This document shows, piece after piece, positions 1 to 7,808 of a DNA stretch of 64,000 bases. The stretch is from Holophagales bacterium (lineage in GTDB: Bacteria > Acidobacteriota > Thermoanaerobaculia > Multivoradales > Multivoraceae). Positions within the stretch are counted from its first letter, which is position 1. The number at the start of each line of letters is the position of its first letter. The notes below the pieces were generated by a model. The model made no database searches. It was given only the letters and a program-made list of their open reading frames with translations, and was not told the DNA's origin. The stretch spans positions 372,001 through 436,000 of the forward strand of contig VYDI01000034.1 in NCBI GenBank assembly GCA_009843505.1, read 5' to 3'. The translations under genes and the position numbers were made by a program.

Positions 1-2428
1 GCTCGCTGAGGATGTCCTCCACCGCGTCACGGTCCGCGAACTCGACCGGTGCGCCGGTGGCGAAGGCGATCAACTGGGACGCGATGTGGCGCGCCACCTG
101 ATCGAGCTCGTTGCCGTAGAGCAGCTTCTTGTACTCCTCGATGCCGACGAAGACCTGTCCCTGCGGGGTGACGCCGGTGACGTCCACCGGAAGTCCTTTG
201 CGATAGCCGCCGGCGCCCTCCTCGCCAGGTATGCGGTACGCCTCGCGGAAGCCGCCGATCGGGTCGAAGGACTCGAGCGCGAAGCCCGGCGGGTCGATGT
301 TGCGGTGGCAACTGTTGCAGACCGTGTCCGTGCGGTGCTTGTCGAGTTGCTCGCGGATCGTCGTCGCGCCCCGGGTGTCCGGCTCCAGGCCCTCAATGCC
401 CGCGGGGGGCGGGGGCGCCGGCTGACCGAGCAGACTCGCGAGCACGAAGTTGCCGCGCGGCACCGGCGACGTCGTCGTGCCGTTGGCGGTGATCTTGTGA
501 ATGCTCGCCTGGGTCAGCAGGCCGCCGCGGGGACTGTCCTCGGGAATCAGCACCTTCCGCATCTGCTGGCCGGTGACCCCCTCGATGCCGTAGTGCTCGG
601 CGAGGCGGCGATTGAGGAAGGTGAAGTCCGAGTCGATCAGGTTGCCGACGCTCAGGTCCTGCGCCACGAGCTCGGCCAGGAAGAGCCGCGTTTCGCGCGA
701 CATCGCCTGTCCCAGCCGGCTGTCGTACTCGGGATAGAGCGCCTTGTCGGGCGTCGTCGCGTTCATCTCGTAAAGCCGGAACGCCTGGCCGGCGAAGTCC
801 TCGATGAACCGCTGGCTCTTCGGATCGTCGAGCATCCGGTCGACCTGGCTCGCCAGCACGTCGTCGTCAGACAGCCTGCCGGCGGCCGCCAGATCGAAGA
901 GTTCCCGGTCCGGCATCGAACGCCAGAGCAGGTAGGAGAGCCGCGTCGCGACCTGGAAGTCGTCCAGTGCCTGGCTCCCCACGTGGTAGACGAAGGCGGG
1001 AGCGATCAGCATCGCACGCAACGGCTCGCGGAGCGCCTCGAGGAACGGCAGTCCGTCTTCGAGGGCGGGCTTCGCCAGCGCCACGTAGGTTTCGAGCTCG
1101 CCCTCCGTGAGCGGCCGCCGGAAGGCGCGCGGCCCGAAGCCCGCCACGACATCAACGACGTGCTCGTGGGAATCCTTCGTGAGCACGGGTTCGCCGGCGT
1201 CGTCGAACTCGATCCCGGAGAGCAGTTCCCTCGCGCTGCGCGGCGGCCAGTCCTCGAAGAGCGGCCCCTCGATCGTCATCGTCCGGAACGCGATGCCCTC
1301 CCACGGGTAGTCCTGGACGTTTCGCTCCGGCGCGAAGTACGACACCTTGTCGTCCGGCGGCCGGTAGGCGTCGGCCAGCGAAGGAGCGACCAGATCGCGC
1401 GGCCGGAGGTAGGGAGTGACTTCGACGACCCGGCCCTCGGGGTCCACCAGGTCGAACGAGCCGATCAGGCTGTTCAGCGCCGCGGTCGCGACTCCCTGCT
1501 GATTGCCGTGGAAGAGGGTCAGCGTGATCGGCGACGTCGCCTGGTAGGGGTACGCGTCGATCGTCACCCGGTAGCGGCCCGGCATGTCCACGAGGAAGCC
1601 CTCGGTCATGCTGTGGAAGGTGTAGGTCGAGCCGCCCTCGAAGAACATGACCGCTGCGTCGTCGACAATCTTGACGATGCCGGCGCCGAGGTACTCGCCG
1701 ACCGAGTTCCGGTTGAGATAGGGCGACTTCTTGTAGTCGATCTCGACGGTTCGCGTCTCGGGCTGCGGGCCGGTCCTGAGCGCCTCGTCGAGCGCGCCGG
1801 CCGCCGCGGTCAGGTAGCTGCGGACGTGGAGAGGCGAGATGCCCTGATTCTCGGCCACCACGTCGAAACCGCCGGTGTCCGTCTCCTCCGGCAGGTCGTT
1901 GGCCAGGCTCGCGGCCACGTCGGGATCGATCCCCAGCAGGTCCTGGATCGTGTACTCGTACTCCAGCCTGGTGAGGCGGCGGAGCGGCGTGCGCTGCCCG
2001 GCGCGCTCGACCCGGTTCGCTTCGAGCAGGGCGCCTCTCAGGGAGTCAAGCGCCGAGTCGACGATGTGCTGAGCCGGCCTGCGAGCACCAGGCGGCGGCA
2101 TCTCCCCTCCGCTGACCCGATCGAAGATGCGCTCCCAAAGGCGGAAGGTCTCCCGGTCGGCCAGGTCGCGACCGAGCAGGGTCAGGTCGAGCGGCGTCAT
2201 CTCCGTCCCGACATGGCACGTCAGGCACGACGCCTCGAACAGCGGCTCGACATCCGCCTCGAACTCACCGGCGCCGGCGCCGCCCGGAACGAAGCCCGAG
2301 ATCAGCAGCGCCACCGACGCAATCAGCGCTGGTCTTTCCTGGTGCGTAGCCTGTCTCCCTGTTGGGTGGTGCGATCTTACAACGCCGTTGCAGCAAGACG
2401 CCGACACGCCGCTTCGAGGCGAGAACAT
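1..2428 (-). CDS. DUF1592/DUF1588/DUF1585 cytochrome-type protein, 3' end outside window
   Basis: About 809 codons are present; the C-terminus lies beyond the left edge. The N-terminus has a hydrophobic export segment followed by a CxxCH haem-type motif (CLTCH) and MPPPG, as in the PSCyt1 domain. The middle follows the DUF1587-DUF1595-DUF1592 order. Near the end a second CNSCH motif sits in the DUF1588 signature (DPPGFALESFDPIGGFR), and the last residues match DUF1585. The family is common in Planctomycetes and Acidobacteria and is presumed to be an exported redox protein; its reaction is unknown. The ATG at 2428 has AGGGAG three bases upstream, so the start is only moderately certain. A paralogue lies at 22218-24668. 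This copy is not next to a DUF1552 gene within the window. Confidence 0.85.
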   Translation of the reverse strand, partial: MFSPRSGVSASCCNGVVRSHHPTGRQATHQERPALIASVALLISGFVPGGAGAGEFEADVEPLFEASCLTCHVGTEMTPLDLTLLGRDLADRETFRLWERIFDRVSGGEMPPPGARRPAQHIVDSALDSLRGALLEANRVERAGQRTPLRRLTRLEYEYTIQDLLGIDPDVAASLANDLPEETDTGGFDVVAENQGISPLHVRSYLTAAAGALDEALRTGPQPETRTVEIDYKKSPYLNRNSVGEYLGAGIVKIVDDAAVMFFEGGSTYTFHSMTEGFLVDMPGRYRVTIDAYPYQATSPITLTLFHGNQQGVATAALNSLIGSFDLVDPEGRVVEVTPYLRPRDLVAPSLADAYRPPDDKVSYFAPERNVQDYPWEGIAFRTMTIEGPLFEDWPPRSARELLSGIEFDDAGEPVLTKDSHEHVVDVVAGFGPRAFRRPLTEGELETYVALAKPALEDGLPFLEALREPLRAMLIAPAFVYHVGSQALDDFQVATRLSYLLWRSMPDRELFDLAAAGRLSDDDVLASQVDRMLDDPKSQRFIEDFAGQAFRLYEMNATTPDKALYPEYDSRLGQAMSRETRLFLAELVAQDLSVGNLIDSDFTFLNRRLAEHYGIEGVTGQQMRKVLIPEDSPRGGLLTQASIHKITANGTTTSPVPRGNFVLASLLGQPAPPPPAGIEGLEPDTRGATTIREQLDKHRTDTVCNSCHRNIDPPGFALESFDPIGGFREAYRIPGEEGAGGYRKGLPVDVTGVTPQGQVFVGIEEYKKLLYGNELDQVARHIASQLIAFATGAPVEFADRDAVEDILSE

Positions 2429-2474
2429 AAGCTCCCTGGCCTCAACAGCCAGGGCGACGAAGGGAGGCGGTCAA

Positions 2475-3452
2475 GTGCCAACGAGCAGCAGCAGTGCAAC
2501 GGTCAGCCTGACGGACGGGCCGGTGGTCCTCGGGAACGGCATCGCCGGCGAGATGCTCCCCATCCCCACTGCCGATCCAACGGGTTTCCACCAGGCGATC
2601 TCCGCGCCGGACGCCATGCGGGCCACGGAGATCCTCGGCAGCCTGTTCCTGCCGCGCGGAAAGGGTCCATGGCCCGTCGTGATCGTCGTGCCGGGGAGCC
2701 TGGGCGTCGCGCCGTCGCACGTCGCCAAGGCGGACCTGCTGACCGAGGCCGGGATCGCCTGCTGTGTGGTCGACCCCTTCGGCACGCGCGGTGTGACCTC
2801 CACAGTCGCAAACCAGGCGCAGTACTCGTTCGCCGCCAGTGCCTGGGACGTGCTCGCGACCGCCGCGGCCCTGGTCCGGCGAGACGACATCGACAACGCG
2901 CGGATCGGCGCCCAGGGTCATAGCCGCGGCGGGTCGGCGGTGCTGTCCGCGGCCTGCCTGACACCCTTGGTCGACCCTGAACGGGCTTCCGGTCTCGCCG
3001 CCGTGTACGCGGCGTACCCGTGGTCGGGCTTCCAGTTCCTGAGGCCGGACGTCGGCGGCACCGTCGTGCGCTCCGTCATCGGCGATCTGGACGAGTGGTG
3101 CCTGCCGCTCCAGGTCCAGGCCCACATGCACGCGATGACCCTCTGCGGATGCGACGCCAGCTTCCGGCTCTTCCCGAACACGCACCACAGCTTCGACCGT
3201 GACACGCCGGTGGAACTGGTCCCGGACGCATCCGTCAGTCCGGGGTCCCCAACGATCTACATCAGCGACGACGGCGCCTTCGTGCATCCGGTGACCGGCA
3301 AGACCGATCCCGGCTTCACCGAACGCGACGCGATGATCTACCAGGTCAAGTCGCCCTACGGACGCAGGGGCGCCCGAATCGGCACCGCCGGCGACCAGGC
3401 GATCGCGTTCCACGAGGACATGATGGCCTTCTGGACCGCCGCGCTCGGTTAG
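2475..3452 (+). CDS. Dienelactone hydrolase-like alpha/beta hydrolase
   Basis: A 325-residue alpha/beta hydrolase. The nucleophile elbow is GHSRGG (serine in G-x-S-x-G form), a candidate acid is in GDLDEW and the catalytic histidine is in NTHHSFDR near residue 240. The order matches the dienelactone hydrolase/BAAT-like group. I see no signal peptide, so it probably acts in the cytoplasm on a small ester or lactone; the substrate cannot be read from sequence. The GTG start at 2475 is chosen because AGGGAGG lies seven bases upstream; the open frame extends further back only as antisense to the divergent neighbour. It is divergent from the DUF1592 gene with a 46-base gap. Confidence 0.85.
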   Translation: MPTSSSSATVSLTDGPVVLGNGIAGEMLPIPTADPTGFHQAISAPDAMRATEILGSLFLPRGKGPWPVVIVVPGSLGVAPSHVAKADLLTEAGIACCVVDPFGTRGVTSTVANQAQYSFAASAWDVLATAAALVRRDDIDNARIGAQGHSRGGSAVLSAACLTPLVDPERASGLAAVYAAYPWSGFQFLRPDVGGTVVRSVIGDLDEWCLPLQVQAHMHAMTLCGCDASFRLFPNTHHSFDRDTPVELVPDASVSPGSPTIYISDDGAFVHPVTGKTDPGFTERDAMIYQVKSPYGRRGARIGTAGDQAIAFHEDMMAFWTAALG

Positions 3453-3470
3453 CGGCGGCCGAGCCGCCGC
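3452..3470 (+). terminator. GC hairpin after the hydrolase gene
   Basis: A perfect 8-bp inverted repeat, GCGGCGGC and GCCGCCGC with a CGA loop, begins at the last base of the hydrolase stop codon. There is no T-run after it, so it is either a weak terminator or an mRNA-stabilising hairpin between this gene and the RND gene. Confidence 0.35.
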
Positions 3471-3496
3471 CGTCGCGGTAAACTCATGGAACACAA

Positions 3497-6400
3497 GTGA
3501 CTTCCAACGACGGCAGCAGCCACGGCGAGCGCACCGGCCCCCTCGCCTACATGGCCAGCAATGGCATCGCGGCCAATCTCCTGATGATGGGCATCGTTGC
3601 GGCCGGACTCGTGTCCCTGACCGGCCTCGAGCGGGAAGCGTGGCCCATAACCCCCTTCTACCACATCGAAGTCTCGATGGCGTATCCCGGCGCCACGCCG
3701 GAGGAGATCGAGGAGTCGATCGTCGTCAAGATCGAGGATCAGGTCAGCGGGCTCGATGACGTGAAGGCGGTCAAATCCGTAGCGGCTCCGGGCATAGCCT
3801 CCGTGCGGGTCCAGATGGATTCCCGTACGGACATGGACCGGGCATTGGACGATATAGAATCTGCAGTCAATCGTATCGAGTCCTTCCCGGCCGGTGCCGA
3901 ACGTCCCCGGTTCCACGAGATGGACAACCGCTTCAGCATGATGCGGTTTATCGTCCACGGCGACATCTCCGAGCGCTCGCTGAAGGAACTTGCGCATCGG
4001 ATCGAGGACGACCTTACCGCGCTACCCTCCGTCTCCCAGGTCGGGGTCAGCGGGGTCCGGAACTACGAGATTTCGATCGAGGTGCCGCTTCACCGGCTGA
4101 GTGCCCTGGGACTCACGCTTACCGACATTGCCGGCGCGATCCGCCGCAGTTCGCTCGACTTGTCGGCCGGCAGCATCGATACCCGGCAGTCCCAGGTTCG
4201 AGTGCGGACCCTCGGGCAGAACTACGACCAGCAGGACTTCGAGGAGATCGTCCTTCTCAGCGGCCCCGACGGCACGCTCGTGCGCCTCGGCGACATCGCC
4301 GACGTCCGCGACGGGTTCCAGGAGGCAGACCTGATCGTCCGTCATCGGGACCAGCCTGCCGCATTCGTCGAGGTCTATCGGGCCGGTGGCGAGCATGTGA
4401 TGGATGTGGCCACAACGGTCCGCGAGCACCTGGCGAACGAGGTGATCCCGGGTTTGCCGGACGGCGTGGGGATCACCATGTGGAACGACGAATCCCAGGC
4501 CTACAAGGAACGCGCCGATCTTCTTCTGAAGAACGGAATCCTGGGCTTGTTGCTGGTCTTGATCGCACTCAGCCTGTTTCTCCAGGTTCGGCTTGCCGTA
4601 TGGGTTGCCGTGGGCCTCGCCGTTTCGGGCATAGGCGCCCTCGCCGTCATGATGGCACTCGACGTGGCGATCAACACCATCAGCCTCTTCTCCTTTGTCC
4701 TCGCCATCGGGATCATCGTTGACGACGCCATTGTGGTGGCCGAGTGCATTCAAAACGAACGCAATCAGGGAACCCCCGGGGTCGCGGCCGCGATACGCGG
4801 CGTCCGGCGGATCAAGGTGCCGTTGACGTTCGCGGTCCTGACTTCGGCGGTGGCCTTCGTCCCGTTGCTGTTCATCCCGGGCGGCGTCGGTGATGTATGG
4901 CGGGCCCTGCCGATCATCATGATCGCCATGCTGCTGGTCTCGCTGGTGGAATCGCTGTTCGTTCTGCCCAACCACCTGTCGCACCTGCCCGGGCCGGAAT
5001 GGGTGCCGGGCAATGCCTTCGACCGGTTCTTCTCGGGACTCCAGAGCCGTGTCGACGTCCAGTTGCAGCGGTTCGTGCAGGGACCCCTGGACCGGGCCCT
5101 GCGGTTTGCCACGGCCCGGCCCGGGGTGACGATGTCGGGGGCGGTTGGAATGCTCGTGCTGAGCATCTCCCTGTTACCTGCGGGCATCGTCCCCACCACG
5201 CTTGCCGACGACGTGGAGGGTGATCTGGTGACGGCCGTGTTGGAGATGCCCGATGGGACCACCGCTCCGAGAACGTACGAAGTGGCGCGGGAGCTGGAGG
5301 CTGCGGGCCACCGGGTCATCGAACGACTCTCTCGCAGCCGGCCTGAAGACGCGCCACCGCTGCTGTCGGGTGTCACGGTGACCGTGGGACTGGGATCGAG
5401 AATCGCGGGCGGACTCAACCCGCTTCCCACCCTCAATCCGCAGGCCAATATCGCCACCATCGAATTCAAACTCCTCGCTGCGCAGCAGAGGCGGATCTCC
5501 ACCGGAGAAGTCGTGCAGGCGTGGCGGGAGGAGGTGGGAGTGCCGCCGTACGTGCGCGGCATCACCTTCAGCGGCGAGATCTTCACCCTGGGGAACCCGG
5601 TCGAGGCCGTACTGTCCCATCCGGACCCGGAGCTCCTCGGCCGGATCGCCGACTCGGTGGTCGACGGGCTCCGCGGCGTGGGAGGCGTCTACGACATACG
5701 GTCGGATCACGTCCCGGGCATCCCGGAAGTTCAGCTGGCGTTGCGGCCCGAAGCAAGGACCCTCGGTCTCACCGTGCAGGAGTTGGCCGGACAGGCGAGA
5801 GCCGCGTTCTTCGGCGCAGAGGCCGTCCGGGTGCAGCGTGGCCGGGAAGAGGTGCGAGCCTACGTTCGGCTGCCCGCGGAAGAGCGGAACTCGATTACCG
5901 ATGTCGAAGGCTACCTGCTCCGTACGCCGGGCGGGGACAAGGTGCCGATCATCAGTGTAGCCTCGCTGGGCATGGGCGAGTCGCCGTCGGCGCTGCGGCG
6001 CAGGGACGGCCACCGCGTCGTCACCGTCACCGCCGACGTGGACGCCTCGGTGATCTCGGGCGACCAGGCCAACGAGATCCTGGCCGGTTCCATCCTCGCG
6101 GACCTGACCGCGGCGCACCCCGACCTGACATACACGTTCGGGGGCGAACAGCAGCAGCAACTGGAGTCCATCGACGCCCTGTACCGCGGGTTCGTGGTCG
6201 CCCTGATCCTGATCTTTGCGCTCCTCGCCATCCCCCTCCGTTCCTATACCAAGCCGTTCATCATCATGGCCGTGATCCCCTTCGGGTTCATCGGCGTGAT
6301 CCTGGGCCACTGGATCCTGGGAGTCGCCCTGAGCGCCGTGTCCTTCATGGGGATCTTCGGTCTCAGCGGGGTGGTGGTGAACGATTCCCTGGTCATGATC

Positions 6401-6724
6401 GACTTCATCGATCAGAAACTCGGGGAAGGCGCCTCGCCGAGGACCGCGATCGTCGAGGGCGCCAAGGGGCGCTTTCGTCCGATCATGCTCACTTCCCTGA
6501 CCACGTTCCTGGGCTTCACGCCGCTGATCCTGGAGCGCGCCATTCAGGCCCAGTTCCTGATACCGTTTGCCGCGTCTCTCGGTTGCGGCATTCTCTTCCT
6601 CACGGCCATACTCATGATGGTCGTTCCGGCGCTATGCACGTTGCATCCGCGCTTCGCGCCGACGCGGCGTCCTTCACTTGCGAGCGCCGGACAAGGCGCG
6701 TCGGCTGCCGCGGCAACGCGCTAA
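3497..6724 (+). CDS. RND-family efflux permease (HAE/AcrB type)
   Basis: A 1075-residue inner-membrane transporter of the resistance-nodulation-division superfamily. It has the family layout: N-terminal helix (NGIAANLLMM), porter subdomains with repeated GATPEEIEE-like segments, a block of membrane helices, a second periplasmic half and a second helix block ending near residue 1050. The paired aspartates of the proton relay are at D409-D410 in GIIVDDAIVV, so it should be proton driven. No membrane-fusion protein or TolC-like channel gene is adjacent, which is unusual. The GTG at 3497 is used; the ATG of MASNGIA further in is an alternative. Only 17 bases separate its stop from the sterol methyltransferase start, so the two are probably co-transcribed, suggesting (inference) that it exports a lipid product of that cluster. 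Confidence 0.9.
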   Translation: MTSNDGSSHGERTGPLAYMASNGIAANLLMMGIVAAGLVSLTGLEREAWPITPFYHIEVSMAYPGATPEEIEESIVVKIEDQVSGLDDVKAVKSVAAPGIASVRVQMDSRTDMDRALDDIESAVNRIESFPAGAERPRFHEMDNRFSMMRFIVHGDISERSLKELAHRIEDDLTALPSVSQVGVSGVRNYEISIEVPLHRLSALGLTLTDIAGAIRRSSLDLSAGSIDTRQSQVRVRTLGQNYDQQDFEEIVLLSGPDGTLVRLGDIADVRDGFQEADLIVRHRDQPAAFVEVYRAGGEHVMDVATTVREHLANEVIPGLPDGVGITMWNDESQAYKERADLLLKNGILGLLLVLIALSLFLQVRLAVWVAVGLAVSGIGALAVMMALDVAINTISLFSFVLAIGIIVDDAIVVAECIQNERNQGTPGVAAAIRGVRRIKVPLTFAVLTSAVAFVPLLFIPGGVGDVWRALPIIMIAMLLVSLVESLFVLPNHLSHLPGPEWVPGNAFDRFFSGLQSRVDVQLQRFVQGPLDRALRFATARPGVTMSGAVGMLVLSISLLPAGIVPTTLADDVEGDLVTAVLEMPDGTTAPRTYEVARELEAAGHRVIERLSRSRPEDAPPLLSGVTVTVGLGSRIAGGLNPLPTLNPQANIATIEFKLLAAQQRRISTGEVVQAWREEVGVPPYVRGITFSGEIFTLGNPVEAVLSHPDPELLGRIADSVVDGLRGVGGVYDIRSDHVPGIPEVQLALRPEARTLGLTVQELAGQARAAFFGAEAVRVQRGREEVRAYVRLPAEERNSITDVEGYLLRTPGGDKVPIISVASLGMGESPSALRRRDGHRVVTVTADVDASVISGDQANEILAGSILADLTAAHPDLTYTFGGEQQQQLESIDALYRGFVVALILIFALLAIPLRSYTKPFIIMAVIPFGFIGVILGHWILGVALSAVSFMGIFGLSGVVVNDSLVMIDFIDQKLGEGASPRTAIVEGAKGRFRPIMLTSLTTFLGFTPLILERAIQAQFLIPFAASLGCGILFLTAILMMVVPALCTLHPRFAPTRRPSLASAGQGASAAAATR

Positions 6725-6741
6725 CCGATGAACGCGCGCTA

Positions 6742-7782
6742 ATGCGACTGAGAAGACTGTCGAAAGCGTTGAGAGACGCACACGCAGGATTGGGCGTCGC
6801 GCATCGAGTCCGTCGCTTCAACGGCTGGCTTGACCGCGCGGCACCGGAGACTCCGGGCGCGGGCGCCTACGACCACACGGAAACGGTAAGAGACTACTAC
6901 GAGATTTGCAACGGCTTCATGGTGTTTGGCTGGGGCGAATCCCTGCACTTTGCGCCCCTCACGCCTAACGAAAGCCTCGAAGAGTCCAAGGTCCGGCATC
7001 AGCGGGCCATGATCTCCAAGCTGGAGCTGCAACAGGGCATGAAGGTGGTCGACGTGGGTTGCGGAGTCGGCGGCCCCATGCGCCGCGTCGTCCGTGAAGC
7101 AGATGTCAGAGTCGTGGGAATCAACATCAATGAGATCCAACTGGCGGAAGCGAAGAGGTTGAACGGCGAGGCGGAGCTGGAGCACATGACCGATTTCAGG
7201 AAGTGCAGCTTCGAGGACATGAGCGCCATCGAGGCCGACAGCTTCGACGGGGGTTACGCCATAGAGTCAACGTGCCATGCGCAGAACAAGCAACGCGCTT
7301 TCGCGGAGATATTCCGCGTGCTGAAGCCGGGCGCCCTGTTCTGGGGTCAGGAGATGTGCCTGACGGACAGGTTCGATCCGCGGGACGGCCGGCACCGAAC
7401 GATCAAACGGAACCTCATGCGCGGTATTGCGCTCCACGACATCGCCACGTTCGGGGAAGTGAATCACGCTCTCGAGAGCGCGGGATTCCAAGTCATCGAG
7501 GGGAGCGATTGGGACGTACGGGAAGGACCCTCCACGCCCTGGTATCAGCCCATGGAGAGTCGCCACGGGACGTTGGGGAACGCGCTGCGCAGGCTTCCCT
7601 GGGGCCGCAAGGCGTTCATCGCGGGATCGAAGTTGGCCGAGGTACTGCGGCTCCTTCCGAACGGCTCGGCGGAGGTGGTCCGACTCCTTGATCGAACCGC
7701 GGAGGCTTACGTCGCGGGCGGCAAGACCGGCATCTTCACGCCGCTGTATTGTTTCCTGGCCCGCAAACCCCTTCGGGCCTGA
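6742..7782 (+). CDS. Sterol C-24 methyltransferase (Erg6/SMT family)
   Basis: A 346-residue SAM-dependent methyltransferase that follows yeast Erg6 along almost its full length. It has the sterol-binding aromatic segment (YYEICNGF then FGWGESLHF, residues about 52-70), SAM motif I VDVGCGVGGP (103-112), the signature YAIESTCHA (172-180), the PWYQPM segment and the C-terminal VAGGKTGIFTPLYCFLARKP. These are hallmarks of sterol methyltransferases, not of generic or cyclopropane-fatty-acid methyltransferases. The expected reaction is transfer of methyl from SAM to C-24 of a delta-24 sterol side chain; the actual substrate is unproven. Such enzymes are typical of eukaryotes and rare in bacteria, though reported from uncultured bacteria. 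ATG 6742 is the first start after the RND stop. A P450 and an FAD enzyme follow on the same strand. Confidence 0.88.
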   Translation: MRLRRLSKALRDAHAGLGVAHRVRRFNGWLDRAAPETPGAGAYDHTETVRDYYEICNGFMVFGWGESLHFAPLTPNESLEESKVRHQRAMISKLELQQGMKVVDVGCGVGGPMRRVVREADVRVVGININEIQLAEAKRLNGEAELEHMTDFRKCSFEDMSAIEADSFDGGYAIESTCHAQNKQRAFAEIFRVLKPGALFWGQEMCLTDRFDPRDGRHRTIKRNLMRGIALHDIATFGEVNHALESAGFQVIEGSDWDVREGPSTPWYQPMESRHGTLGNALRRLPWGRKAFIAGSKLAEVLRLLPNGSAEVVRLLDRTAEAYVAGGKTGIFTPLYCFLARKPLRA

Positions 7783-7808
7783 GAATGAAGTCCCGGTAAG
7801 ATGCACGC

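Noticed and set aside
86..2923. A 945-codon open frame on the + strand
   Set aside because: It is the antisense of the DUF1592 gene; its translation is arginine/valine-rich with no motif, while the minus strand carries the CxxCH and DUF1588/DUF1585 signatures.
6742..7782. Cyclopropane-fatty-acid synthase
   Set aside because: COG2907-type flavoproteins often sit beside such enzymes, but the YAIESTCHA, aromatic and C-terminal segments are those of sterol methyltransferases.
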